Positions 8,184 to 17,705 are shown, counted from the stretch's first letter. The stretch is 64,000 bases of DNA from CALAED01 sp035765195 (GCA_035765195.1 DASTYC010000038.1:310001-374000), one strand, 5' to 3'. Notes: a model not told the origin generated them from the letters alone. Numbers and translations are program-made.

Positions 8184-9197
8184 TCAGGCCTGCCCGTCTC
8201 GGACGAGTTCACGCGTCCTCTCGGCCTCGCCGCGTCGGCGAGTCGCGAGACCGAGCCCGACGAACGCCTCGGGTGCGCCGCCGGCCAGCCACGCGCCGGC
8301 CCCGGCGGCGCAGGCGAAGACCGCGATCGCGGCGGGCGTACCGGAGGCGCCGGCAGTCGAGCCGACGATCAGCCAGCCGCCCAGCGCGATCATCCCGGCG
8401 CCCCCGGCGCCGACCGGCACTCGGGCCAGGCGCCGCCATGGCGTCCCGTGTGGCTCGAACCAGCCGCGCCGGGCCAGCAGGGACAGTCCGGCGAGGACGC
8501 CGAAGAGAAGCCCGGCGACGCCGGCGCCGTCGGTCAGCGTGATCGGGCCGACGCTGCCGCCGGCCGCCTCGATCGCCTGCGCCCAGGACGTCGGCCAGCG
8601 CCAGGACCGCAGCTGCGACACCGCCGCCGCTGTCGGCACGAGGAACGCGAGCGCCACGGCCAGGCCGAGTCCCAGCTGGATCGCCGGCGACCGGCGCAGC
8701 CACCACGGCACCACCACGGGCCGGAACGCCATGGCGGCGAGCAGCAGCGTCGCGCCGATCAGCCACCCGGCCAGCACCTGGCCCACGGAGTGCACGCCGA
8801 GGTAGACCCGAGAGACCCCGACCAGGACGATCACCGCGACCAGCACGACCGCCGCGGCCGCCGCCACCAGGCCGGGGCGCCGCCCGGGCGCGCCGCGCGC
8901 CCGGCGCCAGATCAACACCGCGAGCAGGCCGTACGCGACGGTCGCGCCTTGGGCATGACCCGACGGCATGCCGAACGAGTCGAGCGATTCGTGCGGAGTG
9001 ATCGAGGGGTCGGTCCAAAACGGCCGCGGCGCGTGGATGGTGATCTTCAGCAGCACGTTGAGCGCGCCGCTGATCGTGATCAGGACCGCCGCTCCCGCCC
9101 CGGCACGGGGGTTGACGCACCAGAGCACCGCGGCGAGCACCGGCACATAGCACCCGGCGCCGCCGATGAACGACATCACGTACATGAAGGTGGTCAT
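8184..9197 (-). CDS. PAP2-superfamily membrane phosphatase
   Basis: This 337-residue protein has about eight hydrophobic segments and an intact PAP2 active-site layout: K51-x6-R58-P59, P78-SGH81 and S129-R130-x5-H136. The residue usually Asp four positions after the last His is Gln140. Known relatives with Gln here include dolichyl-diphosphatase and glucose-6-phosphatase. It probably removes phosphate from a membrane lipid pyrophosphate or phospholipid, but the substrate cannot be read from the sequence. The C-terminal third (about 190-337) adds further membrane helices beyond the catalytic core. Confidence 0.88.
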   Translation of the reverse strand: MTTFMYVMSFIGGAGCYVPVLAAVLWCVNPRAGAGAAVLITISGALNVLLKITIHAPRPFWTDPSITPHESLDSFGMPSGHAQGATVAYGLLAVLIWRRARGAPGRRPGLVAAAAAVVLVAVIVLVGVSRVYLGVHSVGQVLAGWLIGATLLLAAMAFRPVVVPWWLRRSPAIQLGLGLAVALAFLVPTAAAVSQLRSWRWPTSWAQAIEAAGGSVGPITLTDGAGVAGLLFGVLAGLSLLARRGWFEPHGTPWRRLARVPVGAGGAGMIALGGWLIVGSTAGASGTPAAIAVFACAAGAGAWLAGGAPEAFVGLGLATRRRGEAERTRELVRDGQA

Positions 9198-9341
9198 CGG
9201 ATCACCCGGCCACGCGGTGCCGCCGCCGACCGACCCAAGCCGACCGTGTCGCCCATGTCACCCAAGCCGCCCATGCCGCCCAAGCCGGCCGCGTCGCAAC
9301 TGTCTGGGTCATGTCTCGGTCATTCCCGCTCTTCCGGGGTG

Positions 9342-10763
9342 CTATTGGGGCCTGTGCTCCGGCGGCGGCCCGCCGCGGCGCAGGAGCGCGAGGAAGATCG
9401 CGTCGGTGCCGTGCCGGTGCGGCCAGAACTGCGCGTACGGGCCGACGCCCAGCCCCGCGAGGTCGCTCGTCGCCACGGCGGCGAGCGCGGCCGGCGCGTC
9501 GAGCCGGCTCACGTCGGCGCGGTCGCGCAGCACGTCGTCGACGACGGCCCCGGTCTCATCGAGATGCGGCGAGCAGGTGACGTAGGCGACCACCCCGCCG
9601 GGACGTACGGCCGCCAGCGCCGCTGCCAGCAGCCCGCGCTGCGCCGGGCCGAGCTCGGTGACCGTCCGCGGCGAACGGCGCCAGCGCGCCTCGGGGCGGC
9701 GGCGCAGCGCCCCCAGGCCGGTGCAGGGCACGTCGACGAGGACCCGGTCGAAGGCATCCGGCCGCCAGGCGGGCACCGTGGCGTCGGCGATCGCCACCCC
9801 GGCCCGGTCGTCGACCGCGCGGCGCACCAGCCCGGCTCGGTGCGGCTGGATGTCGCAGGCGAGCAGCCGGGCGTCGCGAGCGGTGGCGAGGGCCGACAGC
9901 AGGCCCGCCTTGCCGCCCGGACCGGCGCACAGGTCGAGCCAGCGGGCGTCGGGCCCGTCCAGCGGCGCGGCGGCCAGGGCGAGGGCGACGAGCTGGCTGG
10001 CCTCGTCCTGGACGGCGGCGCGGCCCTCCAGCACCGCCGGCAGCGCCGCGGGGTCGCCCTCTGGCAGGTAGGCCCCGTACGGCGAGTAGCGCGCGGGCTC
10101 GGTGCCGGGCAGGTCGCCGAGGGTGGCCCGGCCGGGCTTGGCGAGCAGGGTCACGCGGGGACGCTCGTTGTCGGCGGCCAAGAGCCGCTCGATCTGGTCG
10201 CCGTCGGCGCCGAGCGCGTCGCGCAGCGCGGCGACGACCCAGCGCGGGTGGCTGTGGGTCACCGCGAGCCTGCCGAGCTCGTCGGCGGGCGCGATGATCT
10301 CCAGCCACGCGTCGAGGTCGCGGGTGGCCACCTTGCGCAGCACCGCGTTGGCGAACTTGGCCTGCCCGGGGCCGGCGACGGACCGGGCCAGCTCCACTGT
10401 CGTCGCCACCGCGGCGTGCGGCGGGATCCGGGTGCGCAGCAGCTGGTGGGCGCCGAGGCGGAGCACGTCGAGCAGCGGCGCGTCGATGCGCCGCACCTCG
10501 CGGTCGCTGCACATCGCCAGCACGGCGTCGTAGGTGCCCAGGCCGCGCAGCGTGCCGTAGGTCAGTTCGGTGGCCAGCGCGGCGTCGCGGCCGGTCAGCC
10601 CGCGCTCGCGCAGTCGCACCGGCAACAGCAGGTTGGCGTAGGCGTCGCGGCTGCCGACCGCCCGCACGACGTCATAAGCGGTCCTGCGGACCAGGTCCTG
10701 GGGCCGTCCGGTCCGCGGGGGGCGGCCCGGCCGGCTGCCGCGGCGCGGTCGAGCGGGCGGCAT
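9342..10763 (-). CDS. rsmB: 16S rRNA (cytosine967-C5)-methyltransferase, RsmB/Fmu
   Basis: RsmB methylates C967 of 16S rRNA with S-adenosylmethionine. The 473-residue chain has an N-terminal NusB-like RNA-binding domain (about 22-160). The Rossmann methyltransferase domain carries the SAM motif DLCAGPGGK (277-285) and both catalytic cysteines, PCTG (Cys347) and TCSPH (Cys397). A basic Arg/Pro-rich N-terminal tail of about 20 residues precedes the NusB fold. The ATG at 10763 overlaps the fmt stop by ATGA, which decides this start over an upstream in-frame ATG. Confidence 0.95.
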   Translation of the reverse strand: MPPARPRRGSRPGRPPRTGRPQDLVRRTAYDVVRAVGSRDAYANLLLPVRLRERGLTGRDAALATELTYGTLRGLGTYDAVLAMCSDREVRRIDAPLLDVLRLGAHQLLRTRIPPHAAVATTVELARSVAGPGQAKFANAVLRKVATRDLDAWLEIIAPADELGRLAVTHSHPRWVVAALRDALGADGDQIERLLAADNERPRVTLLAKPGRATLGDLPGTEPARYSPYGAYLPEGDPAALPAVLEGRAAVQDEASQLVALALAAAPLDGPDARWLDLCAGPGGKAGLLSALATARDARLLACDIQPHRAGLVRRAVDDRAGVAIADATVPAWRPDAFDRVLVDVPCTGLGALRRRPEARWRRSPRTVTELGPAQRGLLAAALAAVRPGGVVAYVTCSPHLDETGAVVDDVLRDRADVSRLDAPAALAAVATSDLAGLGVGPYAQFWPHRHGTDAIFLALLRRGGPPPEHRPQ

Positions 10764-11722
10764 CAGGCGCCCAGCCGATCGGCGTCGGACGGGCGGACGC
10801 CGCGCGCCCACTCCGTCGCCGTCATGCGCCGTTTGCCCTGTGGCTGCACGTCGCCGAGCGCCACCGGACGGCTGCCGGTGCCGACCACGACGGTCCGTTT
10901 GGTGACCCGCAGCTCGCCGGGCGCGAGCGGCCGAGGAGGCAGGCCCGAGTCGGCCGCCGCGTCCGCTCCGGCCGCGAGCCGCACCGGGCCGAGCTTCATC
11001 CGCTCGCCGCGGAAGGTCGTCCAGGGGCCGGGGGCCGGCGTACAGGCGCGGATGAGCCGGTCGACGCGCAGCGCGGGCGCCGCCCAGTCGACCCGTGCGT
11101 CCCGCGTGGTGAGCTTCGGGGCGTACGAGGCGCCCGCCTCGGGTTGCGGCCGGGCCTCGAGCACGCCCGACTCGATGCCGTCCATGGTGTCGACCAGCAG
11201 CTTGGCCCCGGCATGGGCGAGCCGGTCGAGCAGATCGCCGGTGGTGTCGGCGGGCCTGATCGGCTCGGTGAGCACGCCGTAGACGGGCCCGGTGTCGAGG
11301 TCCTCCTCGATCTCGAAGGTGGCCGCGCCGGTGACGTCGTCGCCGTTCAAGATGGCGTGCTGGACCGGCGCCGCGCCCCGCCAGGCCGGCAGCAGCGAAA
11401 AGTGCAGGTTCACCCAGCCGTGGGATGGGATGTCGAGCGCGACGCGTGGGAGCAGCGCGCCGTAGGCCACGACCGGGCAGCAGTCGGGCGCGATCGCGCG
11501 CAGCCGGTCGAGAAAGTCAGGATCACCGGCCTTGGGCGGCTTGAGCACCTCGACGCCCGCCGCCGCGGCGTGCCGGGCGACCGGGCTGGCCAGCAGCCGC
11601 CTGCCGCGCCCGGCGGGCGCGTCGGGCCTGGTCACGACCGCGGCCACGGTATGCCGGGACGCCAGCAGCGCCTCGAGCGAGGGCACCGCGGTCTCCGGCG
11701 TGCCGGCGAACACCAGACGCAT
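10763..11722 (-). CDS. fmt: Methionyl-tRNA formyltransferase
   Basis: Fmt transfers a formyl group from 10-formyltetrahydrofolate to initiator Met-tRNA. The start MRLVFAGTPE is the family N-terminus, giving 319 residues. The catalytic triad is visible as Asn105 and His107 in NLHFSLLP and Asp143 in DLDTG, with the folate-binding loop LPAWRGAAPVQ. It lies between def and rsmB, 26 bp after def and overlapping rsmB by four bases, so the three translation genes form one transcriptional unit. Confidence 0.97.
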   Translation of the reverse strand: MRLVFAGTPETAVPSLEALLASRHTVAAVVTRPDAPAGRGRRLLASPVARHAAAAGVEVLKPPKAGDPDFLDRLRAIAPDCCPVVAYGALLPRVALDIPSHGWVNLHFSLLPAWRGAAPVQHAILNGDDVTGAATFEIEEDLDTGPVYGVLTEPIRPADTTGDLLDRLAHAGAKLLVDTMDGIESGVLEARPQPEAGASYAPKLTTRDARVDWAAPALRVDRLIRACTPAPGPWTTFRGERMKLGPVRLAAGADAAADSGLPPRPLAPGELRVTKRTVVVGTGSRPVALGDVQPQGKRRMTATEWARGVRPSDADRLGA

Positions 11723-11748
11723 GCTCACCTCCCCCAGAGCCGCATCGG

Positions 11749-12294
11749 CTACAGCGCCTTGCCGAAGGTGGCGTGCGGCGACTCCTTGACGACCGGCGCC
11801 GGCTCGCCGAACCACTCGGCCTGGCGGATCGCCTTCATCGCCGCCTTGCGTTGCTCGGGGTCCATGCGGTCGACGAACAAGATGCCGTCGAGGTGATCGG
11901 TCTCGTGCTGGACGCAGCGCGCGAGCAGGTGGGTGCCTTCGAGCGTGACCGGCTCGCCATGCATGTCGAACCCTTTCGCCACGACGCCGACCGAGCGTGC
12001 CGTCGGGAACACCAGGCCGGGCAGGGACAGGCATCCCTCGTCGTCGGTCTCCTCCTCGTCGGACAGGTCGAGACGGGGGTTCACCAGGTGTCCCAGCACA
12101 TCGTCGACGTAGTAGGTGAACACGCGCAGACCGACGCCCAGTTGCGGCGCGGCGAGCCCCACTCCCGGCGCGTCCATCATCGTGTCGAACAGGTCTTTGA
12201 CGAGGATGCGCAGCTCCTTGTCGAAGTCCCGCACCGGCTCGGCCGGCGTGCGCAGCACAGGGTCACCGAAGAGGCGGATGGGCTTGACGGCCAA
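11749..12294 (-). CDS. def: Peptide deformylase
   Basis: Def removes the formyl group from nascent proteins and partners functionally with Fmt downstream. All three motifs are present: GVGLAAPQ (44-51), EGCLS with Cys88, and the metal site HETDH (130-134). No ATG or GTG lies suitably near the conserved N-terminus. A TTG at 12294, preceded by GGAG with 6-nt spacing, gives 181 residues and the expected sequence AVKPIRLFGDPVLR. The acidic stretch DEEETDDE at 79-86 just before the Cys motif is somewhat longer than usual. Confidence 0.93.
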   Translation of the reverse strand: MAVKPIRLFGDPVLRTPAEPVRDFDKELRILVKDLFDTMMDAPGVGLAAPQLGVGLRVFTYYVDDVLGHLVNPRLDLSDEEETDDEGCLSLPGLVFPTARSVGVVAKGFDMHGEPVTLEGTHLLARCVQHETDHLDGILFVDRMDPEQRKAAMKAIRQAEWFGEPAPVVKESPHATFGKAL

Positions 12295-12386
12295 CAGGAG
12301 CTCCGTTCTGGGAGGCAGCTCCGAGGATGTCCGGGTGTCACCCACATGTCCCTCGGATGTACCTGAGCGATCGATCGGCTCCCAGT

Positions 12387-14198
12387 CTACGGAGCGCCGG
12401 GCCGCGACCGGGCCTTGAAAGCCGCCTTGCGCGCGGCCTTGGCGACCTCCTTGTCCGGGTGATGGTCGCCGAGCGCCCGCAGCACGTCGGCCACGTCCGG
12501 GTGGTCGAGCCGCCACATCTGCGCCACGGCCGCGCGCAGATCGAAATCGGCGGGCGTGTCCGCGACCGCGGCGGCCACCGCGGCGGCGGGTTCGACGGTC
12601 TCGAGCATCCCCGCCACGGTGTCGGCGAAGATCCACAGCAGCTCGTCGGGGCCGGGCGAGACTGAGGTGTCGCCGTGGTCCGCCAGCCACAGCAGGGCGT
12701 AGGGGCGGGTGATCGGCTCGTCGAGCGCGGCCCTGACCACCGGCTCGGCCGCCGCGTCCACCCGTTGCAGCACGGCGGCGGCGAGGTTGCGGACGCCGGG
12801 GCCGCCGCCGGCCATGACTCCGACGAGGTCGCCGGCCGCCTTCTCCGGCGCGCGCCCGGCGAGCCACAGCTCGATCTCCTCGTCGGCGGTCGCGGCCCGG
12901 TGCCAGGCCAGCGCGGCGACCAGCTCGTCGGCCGTGCGGTCCGCGAGCTCGCCGACGAGCGGCGCGGTGTAGCCGTCGGCGAGCAGCAGTTGCCTGACGC
13001 CCCACACGCCGAGCGGGGTGAGCTCGTAGCCGTCCTCGGTGCCGGCGAGCACGCCCCATTCGGCCAGCTCCTCCAGATCGAGGGTGAGCGCGTAGTCGCC
13101 GACGGTCTGCCACACGTCCTCGGCGCCGACGTCGTAGGCCAGCCGGACGTGGTCCATGAGCGCGTCGAACAGCTCGGCGCTCGTGGACGGCTCCTCCTGC
13201 TCGTAGAGCCGGATGAGCACCCCAGGCAGCTCTCGCCGCACGACCTCGAAGGGGGTGAGACCGGCCGCGCCCGACTGGCCGCCCGTCGTGCCGGTGACGG
13301 CCGCGTCGAAGGCGCGCAGCCACACGTCGAGCACCGCCGTGTCGCCGCCGTGTGCCACGGTCTCCAGCCCGGGACCGGGCTCGACGCGCTCGCCGGCCAC
13401 CACGATGAGGCCGGACGCCAGCGCGGCCCGCCACAGGCGCTCCACCTCGGGGATGTCGCGGGCGTCCGGCCCGGCGGCCCGGTCCCAGCGCGGCGTCGAC
13501 AACTCCAGGTCGGCGACGGCGGCCAGCGCGTCCACCGCGGTCAGCCGCCCGCCGGGCGCGGGCCGCTCGCCGGCCCAGCGGGCGAGGGCGCTCGCCTGCG
13601 CGAGGAGCCCGGAGGCGCGGGCGTCCCCGGCGGCGACGTCGAGCGGCACGGGCCGTACCGGCGGCAGCGTCATGTCCGCCGGCTCGGGCAGGTATCTGGC
13701 GGTGCGGGCGAAACGCTCCTCCTCCGGGAGCGCCTCGAAGTCCGCGATCCAGCGCTCGACCGCGGCCTCGTCGGTGACGTCGACGGAGTCCTCGCGCATC
13801 ATCCGCGCCAGCACGTCGGCGGCGACCTCCCGGTCGGCGGCGTCGGTGGCGGCGATGAGCTCGGTGAACTCCGGGGCGAGCTGGTCGAGCTCCACCCGCA
13901 GCTCCTTGGCCGCCGCGGGCGAGACCACCCCGGCGTCGTCGAGGAAGTCCACGATCGTACGGCTGGTCGCCAGCACCCCCGGCACGTCGTCCGGGCTCGC
14001 GACCACCACCTCGGGAAACACGTCAAGCAGCAGCGCCCGCAGCCGCTGCCCGGTCAGCTGGCCCGGCGCGGTCAGCTCCAGATCGCTCGCCGCCAGCTCC
14101 AGTAGCAGCCGCGCGCCGTCGGCGTCGAGGTCCTCGTCGTGTTCGCCGGCCCACCGGGTCAGCTCGCGAACGCCCGCCTCAACCCAATCATCTGCCAC
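12387..14198 (-). CDS. Conserved hypothetical protein with helical/HEAT-like C-terminus
   Basis: I do not recognise this 603-residue protein. It is acidic, Ala/Leu/Glu-rich and predicted helical throughout, with no signal peptide or membrane segment. The C-terminal 150 residues look like HEAT-type repeats (LADHGDT...., LRALGDHHPDKEVAKAARKAAFKA). A winged-helix-like stretch lies around FDALMDHVRLAYDV...LEELAEWGVLAG in the middle. A GTG at 14198 is my preferred start; an ATG at 14228 in the same frame is possible. It sits between priA and def on the same strand, probably in one operon. No function can be assigned. Confidence 0.85.
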   Translation of the reverse strand: MADDWVEAGVRELTRWAGEHDEDLDADGARLLLELAASDLELTAPGQLTGQRLRALLLDVFPEVVVASPDDVPGVLATSRTIVDFLDDAGVVSPAAAKELRVELDQLAPEFTELIAATDAADREVAADVLARMMREDSVDVTDEAAVERWIADFEALPEEERFARTARYLPEPADMTLPPVRPVPLDVAAGDARASGLLAQASALARWAGERPAPGGRLTAVDALAAVADLELSTPRWDRAAGPDARDIPEVERLWRAALASGLIVVAGERVEPGPGLETVAHGGDTAVLDVWLRAFDAAVTGTTGGQSGAAGLTPFEVVRRELPGVLIRLYEQEEPSTSAELFDALMDHVRLAYDVGAEDVWQTVGDYALTLDLEELAEWGVLAGTEDGYELTPLGVWGVRQLLLADGYTAPLVGELADRTADELVAALAWHRAATADEEIELWLAGRAPEKAAGDLVGVMAGGGPGVRNLAAAVLQRVDAAAEPVVRAALDEPITRPYALLWLADHGDTSVSPGPDELLWIFADTVAGMLETVEPAAAVAAAVADTPADFDLRAAVAQMWRLDHPDVADVLRALGDHHPDKEVAKAARKAAFKARSRPGAP

Positions 14199-14234
14199 GC
14201 CAAGAACACTAAGGGAGCGGATTCGCACGCACCG

Positions 14235-16283
14235 TCAGATCAGCTCCAGAGGGTCTATTTCGACTCGGACCGTCTCGGCCGACTTGCGCGCGCTCCGGAC
14301 GCCCTGGGCCGCCTTGAGCGCGCGTGCCAGCGCGCCGCCGGCGGGCCGCGGCACCCGCACCAGCGCGCGCTCGGTGGACTCCTCGCCGCGCAGCGGGACG
14401 GGACCGAGCACCTCGGCGCCGTCGGGCAGGCGGGCGGCCTCGATCAGCTCCCGTACCGCGGCGGGCGGGCCGGTGAGCGAGGCGATCCGGACGGCGGGCG
14501 GGAACCCCAGCTCACGTCGTTCGGCGAGCTCGCGCTCGGCGAGCGTGACCGGATCCCAGCGCAGCAGCGCCTGCACCGGCCGGAGCCTGTCGTCGGCGAG
14601 CACGATCACCGGAGCGCCCGCGCGCACCAGCGCCGCCGCGTTCATCCAGCGGCGCAGCGCCTCCTCGGCGGCGCGCAGGTCGGCCCGGCCCAGCAGCGCC
14701 CAGCCGTCGAGCAGCAGCGCCGCCGCGTAGCCATCGGCGGCCACCGGCTCGGCGCCGGGCGTTGCCACCACCAGCGCCGGCTCGGCGCCGACCCGGTCGA
14801 GCACCGCGTCGCGCCCCGAGACCCGGATCGGCACGCCGGGGAAGGCGCGGCCCAGCTCCTCGGCGGTGCGGCCGGCCCCGACGACGGTCGCCCGCACCCG
14901 TTCCCAGCCGCACTCCGGGCAGTGCCAATCGCCCGCGATCCGCCCGCACCAGCGGCAGTACGGCGCGGCGTGCGAGGACCCCAGGGCCAGCGGGCCCTGG
15001 CAGTCGGCGCAGCGGGCCGGTTCGCGGCAGCGGGCGCACCCCAGCGCCGGCAGGTAGCCGCGCCGCGGCACCTGAACGAGCACGGGGCCGCTTTCCAGTG
15101 CCTGCCGCGCGGCGCGGAAGGCGACGTGCGGCAGCCGAGCCGAACGGGCCGCCTCGTCCCTGGCCAGCTCGGCGTCGTCGCCCGCCGGTCGCACCCGCGG
15201 GGCCGACCGGCGCAGCGCGGCCCGGTCGGGGACGAGCGGGTGCGCCCAGCCGGACTCGACGAGCTGCGTCGCGTCCGTCGTCCGGGCGAATCCCCCGATG
15301 AGCGCCCCCGCCCCCGCACGGTGCGCGCGCAGCGCCAGCACCTCGCGCGGATGCGGATACGGCGCGTGCGGCTCGGCGTGCACGTCGTCGCCGTCGTCCC
15401 ACAGCACCACGAGCCCCAGGTCGCGGACGGGCGCGAACATCGCCGCCCTGGTGCCGACGACGACGCGTACCGCTCCCCGCAGGACGGCCAGCCAGCGCCG
15501 GTACCGCTCGGCCGGCCCCAGCTCCGCGGTCAGCGCCACGTGCCGCCCATCTCCCAGCTCCGCGCCGAGGGCGGCGTCGACATGGCCGACGTCGCGGCCG
15601 TCGGCCACCACGATCACCACGCCGCGGCCGCCGCGCAACGCGGCCCGCGCGGCGCGGGCGATGGCGGCCGTCCAGCCGGGACCCGGCAGGGCCGTCCACA
15701 CGGCCCGCGGCGAGCGGCCCTCGGCCAGGGCGGCGAGGAACGACGGACCCGCCGGGTAGGCCGCCCACGGCCCCGGACCCTCGCCGGACGTTACCTCGCT
15801 CACCCGGCCGGTCTCGACGGCCGCCGCCGTCTCGACCCGGGCGTGGCGCGGCGGGATCGCCAGCCGCAGCACGTCGGCGAGCGTGCCGGCGTAGCGGTCG
15901 GCGACCTCGCGGGCGAGCGCCGCGATCTCGGGCGTGAGCACCGGCTCGGGCGAGGTGACCCGCTCCAGATAGGCGAGCCGACCCTCGTGCTCGCTCTCGT
16001 CGACCCGCGCCAAGATGAACCCGTCGACCAACTGCCCGGCGAAGCGCACCCTGACCCGGCAGCCGGGCACCGCCTTGTCGGCCAGCTCCGCGGGCACCAG
16101 GTAGTCGAACGGCCGGTCCAGGTGCGGCAGGGACATGTCCACCGCCACCCGCGCCACCTTCGCGCTCTCGGCGGGCTCCCGGGTCCGCCTCTTCGGGGCC
16201 TTGGCCTTGCCCGCCTTGCCATCCGGGCCGGGCACCTCGCCCATGCCCGGAATCAGCCCGGTCTCCCCCCCGCGTTTCGCCAC
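14235..16283 (-). CDS. priA: PriA-like primosomal protein N' with degenerate helicase motifs
   Basis: PriA restarts stalled replication forks. This copy keeps the N-terminal DNA-binding domain (DYLVPAELADKAVPGCRVRVRF), the zinc region of eight cysteines (CARC, CADC, CRWC, CPEC) and the C-terminal domain. The Walker A region reads PGPGWTAA, without the GKT lysine and threonine, and the DEEH position reads WDDGDD. It is therefore probably not an active helicase. Loss of ATPase motifs is known for actinobacterial PriA. A GTG at 16283 gives 682 residues; an ATG at 16244 is an alternative. Confidence 0.9.
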   Translation of the reverse strand: MAKRGGETGLIPGMGEVPGPDGKAGKAKAPKRRTREPAESAKVARVAVDMSLPHLDRPFDYLVPAELADKAVPGCRVRVRFAGQLVDGFILARVDESEHEGRLAYLERVTSPEPVLTPEIAALAREVADRYAGTLADVLRLAIPPRHARVETAAAVETGRVSEVTSGEGPGPWAAYPAGPSFLAALAEGRSPRAVWTALPGPGWTAAIARAARAALRGGRGVVIVVADGRDVGHVDAALGAELGDGRHVALTAELGPAERYRRWLAVLRGAVRVVVGTRAAMFAPVRDLGLVVLWDDGDDVHAEPHAPYPHPREVLALRAHRAGAGALIGGFARTTDATQLVESGWAHPLVPDRAALRRSAPRVRPAGDDAELARDEAARSARLPHVAFRAARQALESGPVLVQVPRRGYLPALGCARCREPARCADCQGPLALGSSHAAPYCRWCGRIAGDWHCPECGWERVRATVVGAGRTAEELGRAFPGVPIRVSGRDAVLDRVGAEPALVVATPGAEPVAADGYAAALLLDGWALLGRADLRAAEEALRRWMNAAALVRAGAPVIVLADDRLRPVQALLRWDPVTLAERELAERRELGFPPAVRIASLTGPPAAVRELIEAARLPDGAEVLGPVPLRGEESTERALVRVPRPAGGALARALKAAQGVRSARKSAETVRVEIDPLELI

Positions 16284-16439
16284 GCCACCCGTCCTACCAG
16301 ACCCGGCGCCCGACAACACGTCGGCATGACGGCCGATCAGTCCTGCGAGTTCTGCGCCTCGAAGTCGTCCACCATGCGGATGACGTTGGCGACCGATTCG
16401 GGCTCGCCCGGCCGGCTCGTGCGCTGCGCGGCCAGCGCG

Positions 16440-16469
16440 AAGGCCCCGGTGCCGGTGCACCGGGGCCTT
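16440..16469 (-). terminator. Rho-independent-type terminator of metK
   Basis: A perfect 13-bp stem (16440-16452 with 16457-16469) encloses a 4-nt loop. It lies 36-66 bp after the metK stop codon and reads AAGGCCCCGGTGC in each arm. There is no clear T-tract, as is common in GC-rich actinobacteria. Between it and metK is an imperfect direct repeat of about 21 bp (CTGTAAGCGACC/CTGTAGAACGACC). Confidence 0.8.
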
Positions 16470-16505
16470 GTCGCCGAGGTCGTTCTACAGGGTCGCCGAG
16501 GTCGC

Positions 16506-17705
16506 TTACAGGCCGGTGGCGGCGCGCAGCGCGTCGACGCGGTCGGTGAACTCCCAGGAGAAGTCGGGCTCTTGCCGGCCGAAGTGCCCGTAGGCCGCCG
16601 TCTTCTGGTAGATCGGGCGGAGCAGGTCGAGGTCGCGGATGATGGCCGCCGGGCGCAGGTCGAAGACCTGCAGGATGGCCGCCTGGATCTTGTCCTCGGG
16701 GATCTTGTGGGTGCCGAAGGTCTCCACGAAGACGCCGACCGGGTTGGCCTTGCCGATCGCGTAGGCGACCTGGACCTCGCAGCGGTCGGCGAGGTCGGCG
16801 GCGACGACGTTCTTGGCCACCCAGCGCATGGCGTACGCGGCGGAGCGGTCGACCTTGGACGGGTCCTTGCCGGAGAAGGCCCCGCCACCGTGCCGGGCCA
16901 TGCCGCCGTAGGTGTCGATGATGATCTTGCGGCCGGTGAGGCCGGCGTCGCCCATCGGGCCGCCGATCTCGAACCGCCCGGTGGGGTTGACCAGCAGCCG
17001 GTAGCCGCTGGTGTCGATGGCGAGCTCGTTCACCACCGGGTCGACCACGTGCTCCTTGATGTCGGGGGTCAGGAGCTCCTTGAGATCGATGTCGGGGGCG
17101 TGCTGGCTGGAGACGACCACGGTGTCGAGGCGGACCGCGTCGTCGCCGTCGTATTCGATGGTGACCTGCGTCTTGCCGTCGGGCCGGAGGTAGGGCACGG
17201 TGCCGTCCTTGCGCACCGCGGTGAGGCGCTGCGACAGCCGGTGCGCCAGGGTGATCGGCAGCGGCATCAGCTCCGGCGTCTCGCGGCACGCGTAGCCGAA
17301 CATCAGGCCCTGGTCGCCGGCGCCCTGACGGTCGAGCTCGTCGACGCCCTCGCCCTCGCGCGTCTCGTACGCGTCGGCGACGCCCTGGGCGATGTCGGGC
17401 GACTGCGCGCCGATGGACACCGACACGCCACAGGAATGACCATCGAAGCCCTTGGCCGACGAGTCGTAGCCGATCTCCAGAATCTTCTCGCGGATCACCC
17501 CGGGGATGTCGACATAAGTCTCGGTGGTCACCTCACCGGCGACGTGCACCTGTCCGGTGGTGATGAGGGTCTCGACGGCGACTCGGCTCTTCAGGTCGTC
17601 CTTGAGCATCGCGTCGAGTATCGCGTCACTGATCTGGTCCGCAATCTTGTCCGGGTGGCCCTCGGTGACGGACTCGGATGTGAACAGACGACGGGACACG
17701 GACAT
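16506..17705 (-). CDS. metK: S-adenosylmethionine synthetase
   Basis: MetK makes SAM from methionine and ATP. The 399-residue protein has the signature VTEGHPDKIADQISDAILD near the N-terminus (His and Asp for ATP), the methionine loop region and GGGAFSGKD (the glycine-rich P-loop motif). Length is normal. It is transcribed toward priA but followed by a strong hairpin, so it is probably a separate unit. The 160-bp upstream region contains GC-rich inverted repeats but no SAM riboswitch that I can recognise. Confidence 0.98.
   Translation of the reverse strand: MSVSRRLFTSESVTEGHPDKIADQISDAILDAMLKDDLKSRVAVETLITTGQVHVAGEVTTETYVDIPGVIREKILEIGYDSSAKGFDGHSCGVSVSIGAQSPDIAQGVADAYETREGEGVDELDRQGAGDQGLMFGYACRETPELMPLPITLAHRLSQRLTAVRKDGTVPYLRPDGKTQVTIEYDGDDAVRLDTVVVSSQHAPDIDLKELLTPDIKEHVVDPVVNELAIDTSGYRLLVNPTGRFEIGGPMGDAGLTGRKIIIDTYGGMARHGGGAFSGKDPSKVDRSAAYAMRWVAKNVVAADLADRCEVQVAYAIGKANPVGVFVETFGTHKIPEDKIQAAILQVFDLRPAAIIRDLDLLRPIYQKTAAYGHFGRQEPDFSWEFTDRVDALRAATGL

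Noticed and set aside
9198..9341. Repeated CCGCCCATGCCGCCCAAG-like sequence between the phosphatase and rsmB genes.
   Set aside because: Short imperfect repeats in a 144-bp gap, without a gene or clear structure. Probably simple-sequence drift.
7155..11282. A 1375-codon open frame on the plus strand across rpe, the phosphatase, rsmB and fmt.
   Set aside because: It lies antisense to four well-supported genes, is Arg/Pro/His-rich and has no domain. High GC content opens such frames by chance.
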